Source of the DNA: Prevotella sp. oral taxon 299 str. F0039
Lineage (GTDB): Bacteria > Bacteroidota > Bacteroidia > Bacteroidales > Bacteroidaceae
Length of the DNA stretch: 64,000 bases
Direction: 5' to 3'
Assembly: GCF_000163055.2 (NCBI RefSeq)
Contig: NC_022124.1
Coordinates: forward strand, 558,001-622,000
The stretch's first letter is position 1. Each line of letters begins with the position of its first letter. The notes under the pieces are model-generated. The model made no database searches. It was not told the DNA's origin and saw only the letters and a program-made list of their open reading frames with translations. Positions 25,788-35,218 of this stretch are shown here, piece after piece. A program made the position numbers and the translations under genes.

Positions 25788-25839
25788 AATTTGTTTATAT
25801 TTTAAATGTTTATACTCTTGTGATTAAATAATAAAATTT

Positions 25840-25876
25840 GAATTCCAACACTCTTATGTCGAGGGTGCTGGAATTC
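25840..25876 (-). promoter_or_regulatory. Hairpin in the greA leader, possible attenuator
   Basis: GAATTCCA and TGGAATTC form an 8-bp perfect base, extended inward by ACACTCT/AGGGTGC with one mismatch and a wobble. On the minus strand it lies between the likely greA start point (about 25908) and the ATG, followed by CAAATTTTATTATTTAA. It could end some transcripts before greA. Confidence 0.45.
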
Positions 25877-25914
25877 TTTTATTGTAACTAAAATCTTCTG
25901 TAAATATGTTTTTG

Positions 25915-25922
25915 CAAAGATA
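25915..25922 (-). promoter_or_regulatory. -7 element of greA
   Basis: Minus-strand TATCTTTG, 128 bases before the greA ATG, placing the start upstream of the leader hairpin. Confidence 0.5.
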
Positions 25923-26579
25923 GGCATTGTTTTTAATAAAAGCAAATAATAAGAATGAAATTAAAGAATTTAAAGGCTAAACTAAAAAAAGGAGAGTAAA
26001 ATAAACATAGATAAAAAGAAGAAAATGCAATAAATTGAAACATAATGTTGATTTATATAAAAATGAAAGGCTAGAAGATGTAAGCGAATTCCCATTTCTT
26101 TCTTTGTATTTATATATAGATAACCTTATTATATACAAGGATTCAAGAGCGTAATGCTATATTTCTGTGGTTTAAAATGAATTAAATGTTAAATGCTATA
26201 AAAAAGCAATTAGTTTCATTTTATAATTAAATAAAAATATCTTCTTTTCTTCTTTATTTTATTGTATTGTGCCTTATAAGTTTCTTTCTTACGCTTTTAA
26301 TTGTTAATAATATTTTAAAAACGTCTACTCTTTTTATAATTATTTGGTGCATATCTTTGTTTGATTTACATTTGTGCATTGATTAAGAGAAGTATAACAT
26401 ATGTTATGAAATTGTAAGCAATAATGAATAATAATGTTTCAATTTGAAATTTTATATGGCTTTACATGTAATTCTTTTATTATTCTATGAGAATTGAAAG
26501 ATAAATCAGATTTATTCTAAGAGAGAAAAATAAAAAATAGAATTCTTTATTTAATTAAAACATATAGAAAGACAACTTT
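25923..26579. other. Divergent greA/susC intergenic region
   Basis: About 660 bases of very AT-rich sequence between the greA promoter and the second susC. Apart from the susC promoter near 26343-26374 and its long leader, I see no gene and no 22-bp array. Confidence 0.55.
26343..26374 (+). promoter_or_regulatory. Promoter of the second susC operon
   Basis: TTTG at 26343-26346, a 20-base spacer and TACATTTG at 26367-26374, 206 bases before the ATG. An overlapping TATCTTTG at 26352-26359 is an alternative -7 element. Confidence 0.5.
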
Positions 26580-27461
26580 ATGAAGAAAAGACTAGCTATG
26601 TTTTTAGCTGGCATTTTCCTTTGCTTAGGAAGTGCTTTAGCTCAAACTAAAGTCTCTGGAGTGGTTATTGGTGCTACTGATAACGAGCCTGTTATTGGTG
26701 CAACTGTTACAGTTGCAGGCACAAAAATAGCTACAGTGACCGACATGGATGGAAAGTTTTCGCTTTCAGTGAATGAAAGTAATCCAAAAGTAATTATTAG
26801 TTATATTGGTATGGTTACTCAAACTCTTAAAGGAACCACCAATATGAAAGTGTTATTGAAAAGTGATGCACAATTATTATCAGACGTTGTGGTAACTGGT
26901 TTAACTAAAACCGACAGACGTTTGTTTACTGGTGCTACCGACAAAGTAGATGCATCGAAAGCACGTTTGAGCGGCGTTGCAGACATTAGTCGTTCTCTTG
27001 AAGGACAAGCTGCAGGTGTTTCAGTTCAGAATGTTAGTGGTACATTTGGTTCTGCACCTAAAATTCGTGTTCGTGGAGCAACCTCTATTTATGGTAGTTC
27101 TAAACCTCTTTGGGTAGTAGATGGTGTTATTATGGAAGATGTTTCTAACGTAGGAGCAGACGATTTGGCTTCTGGTAATCCCGAAACACTTATCAGTTCT
27201 GCTATTGCAGGCTTGAACTCTGATGATATTGAGAGCTTCCAAATCCTTAAAGACGGTTCTGCTACATCTATATATGGTGCTCGTGCCATGGCAGGTGTGA
27301 TTGTTGTAACTACTAAAAAGGGTAAACAAGGACAAGCACATTTTAACTATACAGGTGAATTTACATCTCGTTTAGTTCCTTCTTATTCTAACTTTGATAT
27401 ATTGAATTCACAAGATCAAATGGGCATCTATCGTGAATTAAAAGATAAGGGTTGGTTAAAT
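26580..27461. repeat. 882-bp inverted repeat, left arm (right arm 45374-46255)
   Basis: Left copy of the near-identical 5' block of the two susC genes. It encodes the signal peptide, regulatory-like domain and most of the plug. Upstream of the ATG the two loci are unrelated. Confidence 0.88.
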
Positions 27462-29894
27462 CTATCTAATGTGTTGAACGGAAGCGACTACGGAGTGTAT
27501 GGAAAGATGTATGAACTCATTAACTCTTATAACAAAAGAGCAGGTCGTTTCGAACTTGAAAATACAGAAGAGGCTCGTAATGCTTATTTACAACAAGCCG
27601 AATTTAGAAATACCGATTGGTTTAAAGAGCTTTTCTCGCCTGCAATTATGCAGAGCCATGCAGTGAGTTTGAGTGGCGGTACAGCAAAATCAAACTACTA
27701 TGCTTCTATGAGTGCATTGCTCGATCCAGGTTGGTACAAGCAAAGTAACGTAAATAGATACACTGCAAATTTTAATGTTTCACACCAAATCCTTAATAAC
27801 CTTACATTAAATGTAATTGGTGGTGCTTCTTATCGTAAGCAAAGAGCACCAGGAACACTAGGACAAGACGTTGATGTTGCAGGCGGTGAAGTGCGCCGTG
27901 ATTTCGATATTAACCCGTATTCATACGCATTGAACACATCAAGAGCACTCGATCCACGTGCTTTTTATGTTGCAAACTACGCTCCTTTCAATATTTTCCA
28001 CGAATTAAATAACAACTACATCGATCTTAATGTGCTCGATTCTAAATTCCAATTTGAATTGAAATATAAGCCTATTAAGAATTTAGAACTTGCTGTTCTT
28101 GGTGCATTTAAATATGCCGCAAGCTCTCAAGAGCATCTTGTTAAAGACAGATCAAATCAAGCAGAGGCTTATAGAGCAATGGGTACAGCTGTAATTCGTG
28201 AGTCAAATAAGTATCTATATAAAGACCCAGACAATCCATATAAATTGCCTTTGAGTATTCTTCCCAATGGAGGTATCTACCATAAGTCCGAAAATAGGAT
28301 GAGTGATTACGACTTCCGTGCCACAGCAAACTATAATAATACCTTCGATAAGGTGCATATTATGAATCTATTTGGTGGTATGGAAAGTAAAGATATCCAC
28401 AGAACACGTAGCGGTTTTGAAGGTTGGGGTATGCAATTCGATGCAGGTGAAACACCATTCTATGTGTATCCATACTTCAAAAAGCAAGTAGAAGAGGGTA
28501 ATAGCTATTATTCTTTGGCTAACACCACATCACGTTCGGTGGCTTTCTTCACCAATGGTACCTACTCATATAAAGGTAAATACGTGTTTAATGGAACCTA
28601 TCGTTATGAAGGCTCAAACCAAATGGGACGTAGTAGTAAGGCTCGTTGGATGTCAACATGGAATGTTTCTGGCTCTTGGAACGTGCATGAAGAAAAGTGG
28701 TTCGACAAACTTAAGCCACTATCTCACTTGACATTACGCACGTCTTATAGCTTAACAGGTACACCACCAGACATCTCTTATACTAATTCTACAGCAATAT
28801 TTTTATCTTATAATCCTCATCGTTTGTTCACAGAAGATAAAGAAAGTGCGATTGGTCTAGATAAATTAGGCAATATAGACTTAACTTATGAGAAGAAGAA
28901 CGAGTTGAACTTAGGGGTAGACTTTGGCTTATGGCGTGACCGCTTGAATGTTACTTTCGACGTTTATACCCGTAATAACTTCGATGAAATGGGACCAATG
29001 ATTACTCAAGGCGTTGGAGGTGAGATCATAAGAGCCGCAAACGTGGCAGAGATGCACTCTAATGGTATGGAACTTAGCGTTTCTTCAACTAATATTAAGA
29101 CCAAAGATTTCTCTTGGGTAACCAACTTTATCTATTCATATACCAACACAAAGATTACAAAGTTATACAACCAAGGAAGCGTTATCAACCTAGTTAGCGG
29201 AAATGGATTTGCTTTGAAGGGCTATCCTGCACGCTCTTTGTTCTCAATTCCATTCGTTGGTATTAGTGATGAGGGTGCGCCTTTGTTCAGAAACGAGAAA
29301 GGTGAGATTACATCTACAGATATTAACTTCCAAGAAAGATCCAAAACAAACTTCTTAAAGTATGAAGGTCCAACCGATCCAATATACACAGGATCACTAG
29401 GAAATGTATTCTCTTATAAAGGATTCCATCTAAATGTCTTTATGACTTACTCATTTGGAAACGTTGTTCGTTTGGATCCTAAGTTCAAAGCCTTCTATAA
29501 CGACTTGTCTTCTATGACACATACATTCGTAAATAGATGGGCAACATCAGGCGACGAAGCGCATACTAACGTGCCAGGAATATTAAGTTACCGCCAATAC
29601 ACATCAGACAAGAACCTCAGAATAGGTTATAATGCTTATAACTTCTCAGATGTTCGTGTTGCAAAAGGTGACTTCATTCGTTTGAAAGAGATTTCTCTTG
29701 CTTATGATTTCCCAAGAACATGGTTCTCAAACACACCTATTAATAATTTATCTGTTAAGCTTCAAGCAACCAACTTGTTCTTACTTTATGCAGATAAGAA
29801 GTTAAATGGACAAGACCCTGAGTTCTTTAATGTAGGTGGAGTGGCTTCTCCTATGCCAAAACAATTTACCCTTACAGTTAAAGTTGGACTATAA
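26580..29894 (+). CDS. SusC/RagA-type TonB-dependent transporter (copy 1 of an inverted pair)
   Basis: A 1104-residue outer-membrane receptor. Signal peptide to SALAQ (residue 22); carboxypeptidase-regulatory-like domain (VSGVVIGATDNEPVIGATVTV); hallmark VVVTGLTKTDRRLFTGATD; plug with SIYGSSKPLWVVDGVIMED and SIYGARAMAGVIVVTTKKG; then the barrel, ending in TLTVKVGL. The first 882 bases are almost identical to the minus-strand SusC at 42941-46255, after which the barrels diverge, with shorter conserved islands such as the segment around 28660-28770. It opens a five-gene operon with SusD, an HExxH lipoprotein, a DUF4302-like lipoprotein and a BACON-like lipoprotein. Such sets are often peptide or glycopeptide importers, but the substrate is not shown here. 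Confidence 0.95.
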   Translation: MKKRLAMFLAGIFLCLGSALAQTKVSGVVIGATDNEPVIGATVTVAGTKIATVTDMDGKFSLSVNESNPKVIISYIGMVTQTLKGTTNMKVLLKSDAQLLSDVVVTGLTKTDRRLFTGATDKVDASKARLSGVADISRSLEGQAAGVSVQNVSGTFGSAPKIRVRGATSIYGSSKPLWVVDGVIMEDVSNVGADDLASGNPETLISSAIAGLNSDDIESFQILKDGSATSIYGARAMAGVIVVTTKKGKQGQAHFNYTGEFTSRLVPSYSNFDILNSQDQMGIYRELKDKGWLNLSNVLNGSDYGVYGKMYELINSYNKRAGRFELENTEEARNAYLQQAEFRNTDWFKELFSPAIMQSHAVSLSGGTAKSNYYASMSALLDPGWYKQSNVNRYTANFNVSHQILNNLTLNVIGGASYRKQRAPGTLGQDVDVAGGEVRRDFDINPYSYALNTSRALDPRAFYVANYAPFNIFHELNNNYIDLNVLDSKFQFELKYKPIKNLELAVLGAFKYAASSQEHLVKDRSNQAEAYRAMGTAVIRESNKYLYKDPDNPYKLPLSILPNGGIYHKSENRMSDYDFRATANYNNTFDKVHIMNLFGGMESKDIHRTRSGFEGWGMQFDAGETPFYVYPYFKKQVEEGNSYYSLANTTSRSVAFFTNGTYSYKGKYVFNGTYRYEGSNQMGRSSKARWMSTWNVSGSWNVHEEKWFDKLKPLSHLTLRTSYSLTGTPPDISYTNSTAIFLSYNPHRLFTEDKESAIGLDKLGNIDLTYEKKNELNLGVDFGLWRDRLNVTFDVYTRNNFDEMGPMITQGVGGEIIRAANVAEMHSNGMELSVSSTNIKTKDFSWVTNFIYSYTNTKITKLYNQGSVINLVSGNGFALKGYPARSLFSIPFVGISDEGAPLFRNEKGEITSTDINFQERSKTNFLKYEGPTDPIYTGSLGNVFSYKGFHLNVFMTYSFGNVVRLDPKFKAFYNDLSSMTHTFVNRWATSGDEAHTNVPGILSYRQYTSDKNLRIGYNAYNFSDVRVAKGDFIRLKEISLAYDFPRTWFSNTPINNLSVKLQATNLFLLYADKKLNGQDPEFFNVGGVASPMPKQFTLTVKVGL

Positions 29895-29900
29895 TAAAGA

Positions 29901-31478
29901 ATGAATTTTATGAGTAATAGAAAATATATACTAGGTTGTTTCGTTGCATTAATTGCCCTATTTACTAGCTGTAATAATTATTTAGATAAACAACCCGATA
30001 GTAGACAAACAATAGATAGCGAAGAAAAGGCTTCTAAGTTATTGGTATCTGCTTATCCACTTGCGCACCCTGCCTATCTCTTTGAAATGTATTCGGATAA
30101 CACCGATGAGCATGATAATCCCTCATGGACATCTGCAGATCGTTTTCAAGAGCAGGCTTATTATTGGAAAGACATTACAGAAATAGCCAATCAAGAAACT
30201 CCTCAGCAGCTATGGAACACTCATTATACTGCCATTGCTACAGCAAATGAGGTGCTAGAACTTGCAGATAAACCTGAAAACAAAGGCAAATATGCAACTC
30301 AAAGGGGCGAAGCTCTTCTTTGTAGAGCATATAGTATGTTCCAACTTGCCAATATTTTTTGTCAAGCATACAACCCTCTTACGGCCTCAAAAGAACTTGG
30401 TTTACCTTATCCAACAAAGCCAGAGCGAACCGTAAAGGCAACTTACACTCGTGGAACTCTTGATAGTTTGTATGTAAAGATAGAGAACGATTTATTAAAG
30501 GGAATCGAACTTGTTGGCGACAACTATGAAGTTCCAAAGATGCACTTCACTCCTGAGGCTGCAAATGCATTCGCTGCTCGTTTCTATCTCTATTATAGAA
30601 AGTACGACAAGGCGATTGATTATGCTACAAAGGTATTAGGTTCTAATCCTGAAAGCAAGCTACGTGACTGGGCAAGTTGGGATAAATTAGAGTCAAATGG
30701 ACAAATTCAAACCAATGCTTACGTCAAAGCCAACCAAAAAGCCAATATTCTTTTGCAGGTAGTAGCAAGTGAATGGGGGGCAGTTAATGGTCCAACAATT
30801 ATCGGTAACAGATATTCTCACGGCTCATTGCTATCTAAAACAGAAACACTTCAGGCTCCTGGACCTTGGGGAGACGATGGAGATGGCCTCAATGTCAGCG
30901 TTTGGTTTGCCAACACACTTTCTAAGTATATTTTAAGAAAGGTGCCATTGTCTATTAAATATGTAGATATTCATGCAGGTACTGGTATGGCTTATTCAGA
31001 ATTTGCAGTATTTACAGCCGACGAAACTTTGTTAACAAGAGCGGAAGCTTATGCTTTAACAGGTAATTACGCTGCGGCTTTAAATGATGTGAACACCGAG
31101 TTATTAGCGCTTTCAAAGAAGAAAGTGCAGCTAACTCTTCCACAAATTCAAACCTATTATGCAGCCGTTCCTTATTACACACCAAAGAAACCAAGTATAA
31201 AGAAAGCACTTCACACCGATTTTAGTATTGATGCAACAACTCAAGAACCATTGCTTCAAACCATACTTCAATTGAAACGAATTGTTACTTTGCACGAAGG
31301 TTTGCGTTTGCAAGACATCAAACGCTATGGAATAACAGTTTATCGTCGTAAGTTAGGAACAAGAAACGAAGTGAAAGAAGTAACAGACTCGCTTACAGCA
31401 GGCGACCTCCGATTAGCAATTCAGCTTCCTCAAGATGTTATTGCTGCTGGTCTTCAAGCCAATCCACGTAAAAATTAA
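29901..31478 (+). CDS. SusD/RagB family lipoprotein
   Basis: A 525-residue surface ligand-binding lipoprotein, six bases after its SusC. The signal peptide ends LFTSC (Cys about residue 24; Met4 is an alternative start that shortens the n-region), followed by NNYLDKQPDSR. The family pattern continues with NEVLELAD, RGEALLCRAYSMFQLANIFCQAY and the C-terminal LHEGLRLQDIKRYGI. The paralogue at 41359-42951 (530 residues) aligns along its length with moderate identity, mostly in these blocks. It is likely the lid of the 1104-residue receptor. Confidence 0.94.
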   Translation: MNFMSNRKYILGCFVALIALFTSCNNYLDKQPDSRQTIDSEEKASKLLVSAYPLAHPAYLFEMYSDNTDEHDNPSWTSADRFQEQAYYWKDITEIANQETPQQLWNTHYTAIATANEVLELADKPENKGKYATQRGEALLCRAYSMFQLANIFCQAYNPLTASKELGLPYPTKPERTVKATYTRGTLDSLYVKIENDLLKGIELVGDNYEVPKMHFTPEAANAFAARFYLYYRKYDKAIDYATKVLGSNPESKLRDWASWDKLESNGQIQTNAYVKANQKANILLQVVASEWGAVNGPTIIGNRYSHGSLLSKTETLQAPGPWGDDGDGLNVSVWFANTLSKYILRKVPLSIKYVDIHAGTGMAYSEFAVFTADETLLTRAEAYALTGNYAAALNDVNTELLALSKKKVQLTLPQIQTYYAAVPYYTPKKPSIKKALHTDFSIDATTQEPLLQTILQLKRIVTLHEGLRLQDIKRYGITVYRRKLGTRNEVKEVTDSLTAGDLRLAIQLPQDVIAAGLQANPRKN

Positions 31479-31496
31479 TCTCTAAAAGTTTATTTT

Positions 31497-32381
31497 ATGA
31501 ATAAGAAAGTCATATCATTTATAAGCTTAGTATTTATTGCTTTAGCCTTTGTTGCATGTTCCGACGAAGGTCCAAAGCAACCAAGTATATTCCCAACAAA
31601 GCCTGTTAATAGAAACAATTTTGAGCAATGGTTGCTTAAGAATTACACCTATCCATACAATGTAGAGGTGCAGTATAAGTTGGTTGATGGCGAAACAGAC
31701 ATCAACTACACACTTTCGCCAGCCGATTCAGCAAAAAGTGCACAGCTAGCCATCATCATTAAGTATCTATGGTTCGATGCTTACAACGAAGTAGCAGGTC
31801 CAGAGCTTGTAAAGCAAAGTGCTCCAAGAGTATTGCAGATGGTTGGTTCCTCAGCATTCACACGTCAACAAACCGAAGTTGTGGGAACTGCTGAGGGTGG
31901 ATATAAGGTTTCTTTATATAAAGTGAATGATCTTACACCAGAGGTGTTGAAAGATTATAAGCTTATGCGACTTTATTATTTCCACACAATGCACCATGAG
32001 TTCACTCACATTCTCAATCAGTTAAAGCCTTATGATAGTCAATACGACCGTATAACCGAGTCGGATTATGTAAGCGGAAACTGGTATGGTAAGTCACAAA
32101 GAGTTGCTCATCGCCTTGGATTCGTATCGCCATATGCAATGGATCAAGGTAGAGAAGACTTTGCAGAGATGCTGTCTTACTATGTAACTCTTAGCGAAGC
32201 AGAATGGAACGACATTCTTCAAGATGCAGGAACTAAAGGTGCTTCGCTCATAAAGCAAAAGCTCGAGATGGTGAGAAGCTATATGAGTACATCGTGGAAT
32301 GTAGATATCGACGAGCTTAGAACAGCAGTATTGCGTCGTGCAGGACAAATAGAAAAGTTAGATTTAACCACCTTAAAATAA
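31497..32381 (+). CDS. HExxH zinc metallopeptidase-like lipoprotein of the SusC/D operon
   Basis: A 294-residue lipoprotein (LAFVAC, Cys about residue 21) of the substrate-import-associated zinc metallohydrolase type (TIGR04549/Peptidase_Mx1). The zinc motif HEFTH is at residues 167-171, within FHTMHHEFTHILNQ. A downstream GREDFAEMLSYYV may provide the third ligand. The family is named for its linkage to SusC/SusD operons; it is proposed to trim substrates at the surface, but this is not proven. The gene lies 18 bases after susD. The inverted copy at 40458-41342 has the same length and also keeps HHEFTHILNQ, so both copies appear functional. Confidence 0.88.
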   Translation: MNKKVISFISLVFIALAFVACSDEGPKQPSIFPTKPVNRNNFEQWLLKNYTYPYNVEVQYKLVDGETDINYTLSPADSAKSAQLAIIIKYLWFDAYNEVAGPELVKQSAPRVLQMVGSSAFTRQQTEVVGTAEGGYKVSLYKVNDLTPEVLKDYKLMRLYYFHTMHHEFTHILNQLKPYDSQYDRITESDYVSGNWYGKSQRVAHRLGFVSPYAMDQGREDFAEMLSYYVTLSEAEWNDILQDAGTKGASLIKQKLEMVRSYMSTSWNVDIDELRTAVLRRAGQIEKLDLTTLK

Positions 32382-32390
32382 GGAATAGAT

Positions 32391-33710
32391 ATGAAGAAAT
32401 TACATATATATTTATTATTGCCCCTTCTTTCATTGTTGCTCAATGCTTGTTTGAAAGACAACACCGAAGCATTTAGTACATCTACAGCCCTTCGTTTAGA
32501 TGAGGCTGCAAAGCAAAGCAAGGAATTATTAGAATCATCTGAAACAGGTTGGATTCTTAATTACTACACTGGTAGAGATTATTCTAATGCTGGTCGCACC
32601 CTTCTTTTAAAGTTTAAAGATGGCAAAGCAACCATTATGGGCGATTTAACTGGTCCAGAAGTCACCTCAAAGTCAGATTACGACGTGGTGAAAGATCAAG
32701 GAATCGTATTAACATTTAACACCAATAACGAAGTACTTCACTCGCTAACACAAGCTGCTTTGCGTGAGCCCGAAGGCAAACAAGGCGACTATGAATTCTT
32801 GATTCTTAAGCAAACACAAGATAGCATTTATCTTCGTGGAAAGCGTTGGCACAACAACATGGTGCTAACCAAATTGCCTAAAGACACCAAATGGGAAGAG
32901 TATATGACCGGAGCATTGACCGTGAAGGAATCGCTTGCAGTAAATACATTTAAGTTTATACTTGGAAACGATACCATTGCTGACGGGACTATCGACCCAA
33001 CCAGCACTCGTTTAAATGCAGAAATCAAGGGTATAACCTATGATATGCCTTTCACTTTCACCAACAAGGGTATTCACTTGCAACGTCCACTCGTTGTAAA
33101 TGGGGTGTCGTATAGCGACTTAACATGGAATGCAGAGACCAATGCGTTAGAAAATGGCGATTTCAAAGCTGCCTTATTTATACCTAAGGGCTTTAAACCA
33201 ATCGACTTCTGGTATGGAACTTGGACTGTTGCTTTCACCAATACAACAAGAGTTCGTATGAATATTACACTCACATTGAAACCTGGTGATGGCAAACAAT
33301 ACCTCAATGGAACATTAGATGTAACTGTACGTAACGGCAGACAATCTAGCACAACACATTATCCTATGACCTTAGGATATAACGTTGCGAATGGAGGTAT
33401 ATATCTTGGAGCTCAATCTGTCACCGATCCTACAGGTAAATTTGCGGGTGGTATTCGTCTTCTTCCTTTGGTTATCAATGGCAATAAGGCAGACCTTGTA
33501 GACGATGGCGTCCTTACTTATATCTGGAATGAAGATACAGAAACGGCTGTTTTAACCGACACTGGCGAAGGAAGTCGTCCTGTAGACTCATTTGTTGGAT
33601 TTGGATTAGGCGATAACCTACAGCTTATTCTCGACGAACATAACGACCCTGCACGTGCATTCTATGTACCAAAGGCTGTTGAACTCAGAAATCATAAACC
33701 CCTAAATTAA
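32391..33710 (+). CDS. DUF4302-like lipoprotein
   Basis: A 439-residue lipoprotein (LLNAC, Cys about residue 20). The pattern STALRLDEAAKQSKELLESSETGWILNYYTG with TLLLKFKDGKATIMGDL and the DYDVVKDQGIVLTFNTNNEVLH block matches the DUF4302 family, which nearly always travels with SusC/SusD operons. Function is unknown; probably a surface accessory that binds ligand or stabilises the complex. It begins nine bases after the metallopeptidase stop. The inverted paralogue at 39177-40448 is 423 residues and shares the same blocks. Confidence 0.82.
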   Translation: MKKLHIYLLLPLLSLLLNACLKDNTEAFSTSTALRLDEAAKQSKELLESSETGWILNYYTGRDYSNAGRTLLLKFKDGKATIMGDLTGPEVTSKSDYDVVKDQGIVLTFNTNNEVLHSLTQAALREPEGKQGDYEFLILKQTQDSIYLRGKRWHNNMVLTKLPKDTKWEEYMTGALTVKESLAVNTFKFILGNDTIADGTIDPTSTRLNAEIKGITYDMPFTFTNKGIHLQRPLVVNGVSYSDLTWNAETNALENGDFKAALFIPKGFKPIDFWYGTWTVAFTNTTRVRMNITLTLKPGDGKQYLNGTLDVTVRNGRQSSTTHYPMTLGYNVANGGIYLGAQSVTDPTGKFAGGIRLLPLVINGNKADLVDDGVLTYIWNEDTETAVLTDTGEGSRPVDSFVGFGLGDNLQLILDEHNDPARAFYVPKAVELRNHKPLN

Positions 33711-33723
33711 AGATTATAGTTTT

Positions 33724-34836
33724 ATGAAATATATTAATCGTTTCTTAAAATCGCTCATCTTAGCAACATGTTGTTTTGCTTTTGTAGCGTGTAGCGATGA
33801 AAACACTCCAACAACCAATACGCTTGAGATTGAAGCTTCGAACACTTTCTTTAATGTAGAGGGTGGCAGAAAAGAAGTACTTCTTGCAAACACAGCCGCA
33901 AAAGCTTATGCACAAGACAGCTGGTTGCACGTTCAAACCGATGGAAAGAAAGTGGTTTTAACTGCTGGTTTGAATACTTCTACTCAGTCTAGAAATACAC
34001 TTCTCACGATAAAGAACGAAGCTGGTGATTCTGTTCGTTTGAATATTTTGCAAGAAGGTATCTACTATGGTCTTCCACAAGATCAAACAATTCTTGAAGA
34101 CGATAAGGCCATTGAACGCAACATGCGTGTTGTTTCAAATGTAGCTATGGACTATAAGGCTACAGAAGACTGGATTGATGTTTCTTATACCAATAACGTT
34201 TTAACCATAAAGGTAAAAGAAAACACCACAGGGCGTCCAAGAGTGGGATGGGTTACTGCATCGCTTAGTCCACAAGCCTTAAACGCAAGTAGTATAACTG
34301 GTGAACAGCCAACTCTTAAACCCGACTCGCTAAAGGTTGTACAAGCATCTATAGACGACTTTGTAGGAACCTACTCACAAACAGCTTTAACTGTTGATAG
34401 TTTGCAACAGCTTATTCCTATCAATAGTGTAGTGAAGATAGAGAAGGTGAACGACAAAACAGCTAACTTCGTTGTAGATAATACTTATACATGGGAAATT
34501 AGCTTTGTAAAGGGTGTTGGCTTTAAAATGAGCAACGGAAAGCTTGGTAGAGTGACTCAAAAGACACCAAAAATAAAGTGGTATTCGCTTTCTGTTCTCG
34601 TTGCAGACGACTATCGAAATGGACATGCTACTGCTATTAATGGTGTGAACGACATTCTTCCTTTGACGATGAATAAGAGTGGAGAACTTATATTTGAAGA
34701 TGCTTTAGGACTGAATGCAGAGCGAACTTTCAAGTCTTATGGTTGGAACTTCTACTCTACAACCAAACCTGATTTAGGAACATTGCAGGGAGTTGATAAG
34801 GTGTTTATTCAACCAAAACTCACTCGAACAAATTAA
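33724..34836 (+). CDS. BACON-like domain lipoprotein
   Basis: A 370-residue lipoprotein (AFVAC, Cys about residue 23). Two beta-sandwich repeats resemble BACON domains: one near residues 35-110 (FFNVEGGRKEVLLANT...WLHVQTDG...LNILQEG) and one near 115-200 (TEDWIDVSY...TTGRPRVGWVTAS...VVQASI). The C-terminal 160 residues are beta-rich and unassigned. BACON repeats are linked to carbohydrate or mucin contact in Bacteroidota, but not proven as binders here. Last gene of the operon, 13 bases after the DUF4302-like gene; a terminator follows. Paralogue: 38123-39166. Confidence 0.8.
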   Translation: MKYINRFLKSLILATCCFAFVACSDENTPTTNTLEIEASNTFFNVEGGRKEVLLANTAAKAYAQDSWLHVQTDGKKVVLTAGLNTSTQSRNTLLTIKNEAGDSVRLNILQEGIYYGLPQDQTILEDDKAIERNMRVVSNVAMDYKATEDWIDVSYTNNVLTIKVKENTTGRPRVGWVTASLSPQALNASSITGEQPTLKPDSLKVVQASIDDFVGTYSQTALTVDSLQQLIPINSVVKIEKVNDKTANFVVDNTYTWEISFVKGVGFKMSNGKLGRVTQKTPKIKWYSLSVLVADDYRNGHATAINGVNDILPLTMNKSGELIFEDALGLNAERTFKSYGWNFYSTTKPDLGTLQGVDKVFIQPKLTRTN

Positions 34837-34876
34837 TATCGCACCGTTTTGAGGTGCACCTTAATCTTAAAATAGT

Positions 34877-34912
34877 AGGAGGGCGACACTATCTTTATGA
34901 TAGATGTCGTCC
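34877..34912 (+). terminator. Terminator of the second susC operon
   Basis: CGACA plus CTATC pair with GATAG plus TGTCG, with a single-base bulge, extended by AGG/CCT pairs and followed by TTTTTG. It starts 41 bases after the last stop codon. Confidence 0.7.
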
Positions 34913-35022
34913 TTTTTGTATTCAGAATCTTTTTATATAACAACAGCTTATATTCTAGAATAAATTGTTTTATCGAACTTTTAAATAAAGGATAGTGTGC
35001 GGGAGTGCGATGAGTGTTGCTA

Positions 35023-35110
35023 AAAATGCATGTTATTGTAGTTTAGAAACATTGCTTTTGCAATGTAAAAGCAATGCAATTACGATGTAAAAAGATAGCT
35101 TTTATGGTAT
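35023..35110. repeat. 22-bp dyad array D, four units
   Basis: Units begin at 35023, 35045, 35067 and 35089. Cores are AAAATGCATGTTATT (weak), AGAAACATTGCTTTT, AAAAGCAATGCAATT and AAAAAGATAGCTTTT. It lies between the operon terminator and the norB upstream palindromes. Confidence 0.82.
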
Positions 35111-35218
35111 ATTTGAAATGATAATTTGCGATGGTAAGTAGGGATTTGAATCTTCCTTAACTTGAGTCTTGTCATGAATATTCTGATAAAACTATAATTT
35201 ATGTCAATAAAACAAACA

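Noticed and set aside
27021..27341. Antisense 106- and 66-codon frames found identically at 27.0-27.3 kb and 45.5-45.8 kb
   Set aside because: They are shadows of the two near-identical susC genes. Their identity is useful only as proof of DNA-level identity.
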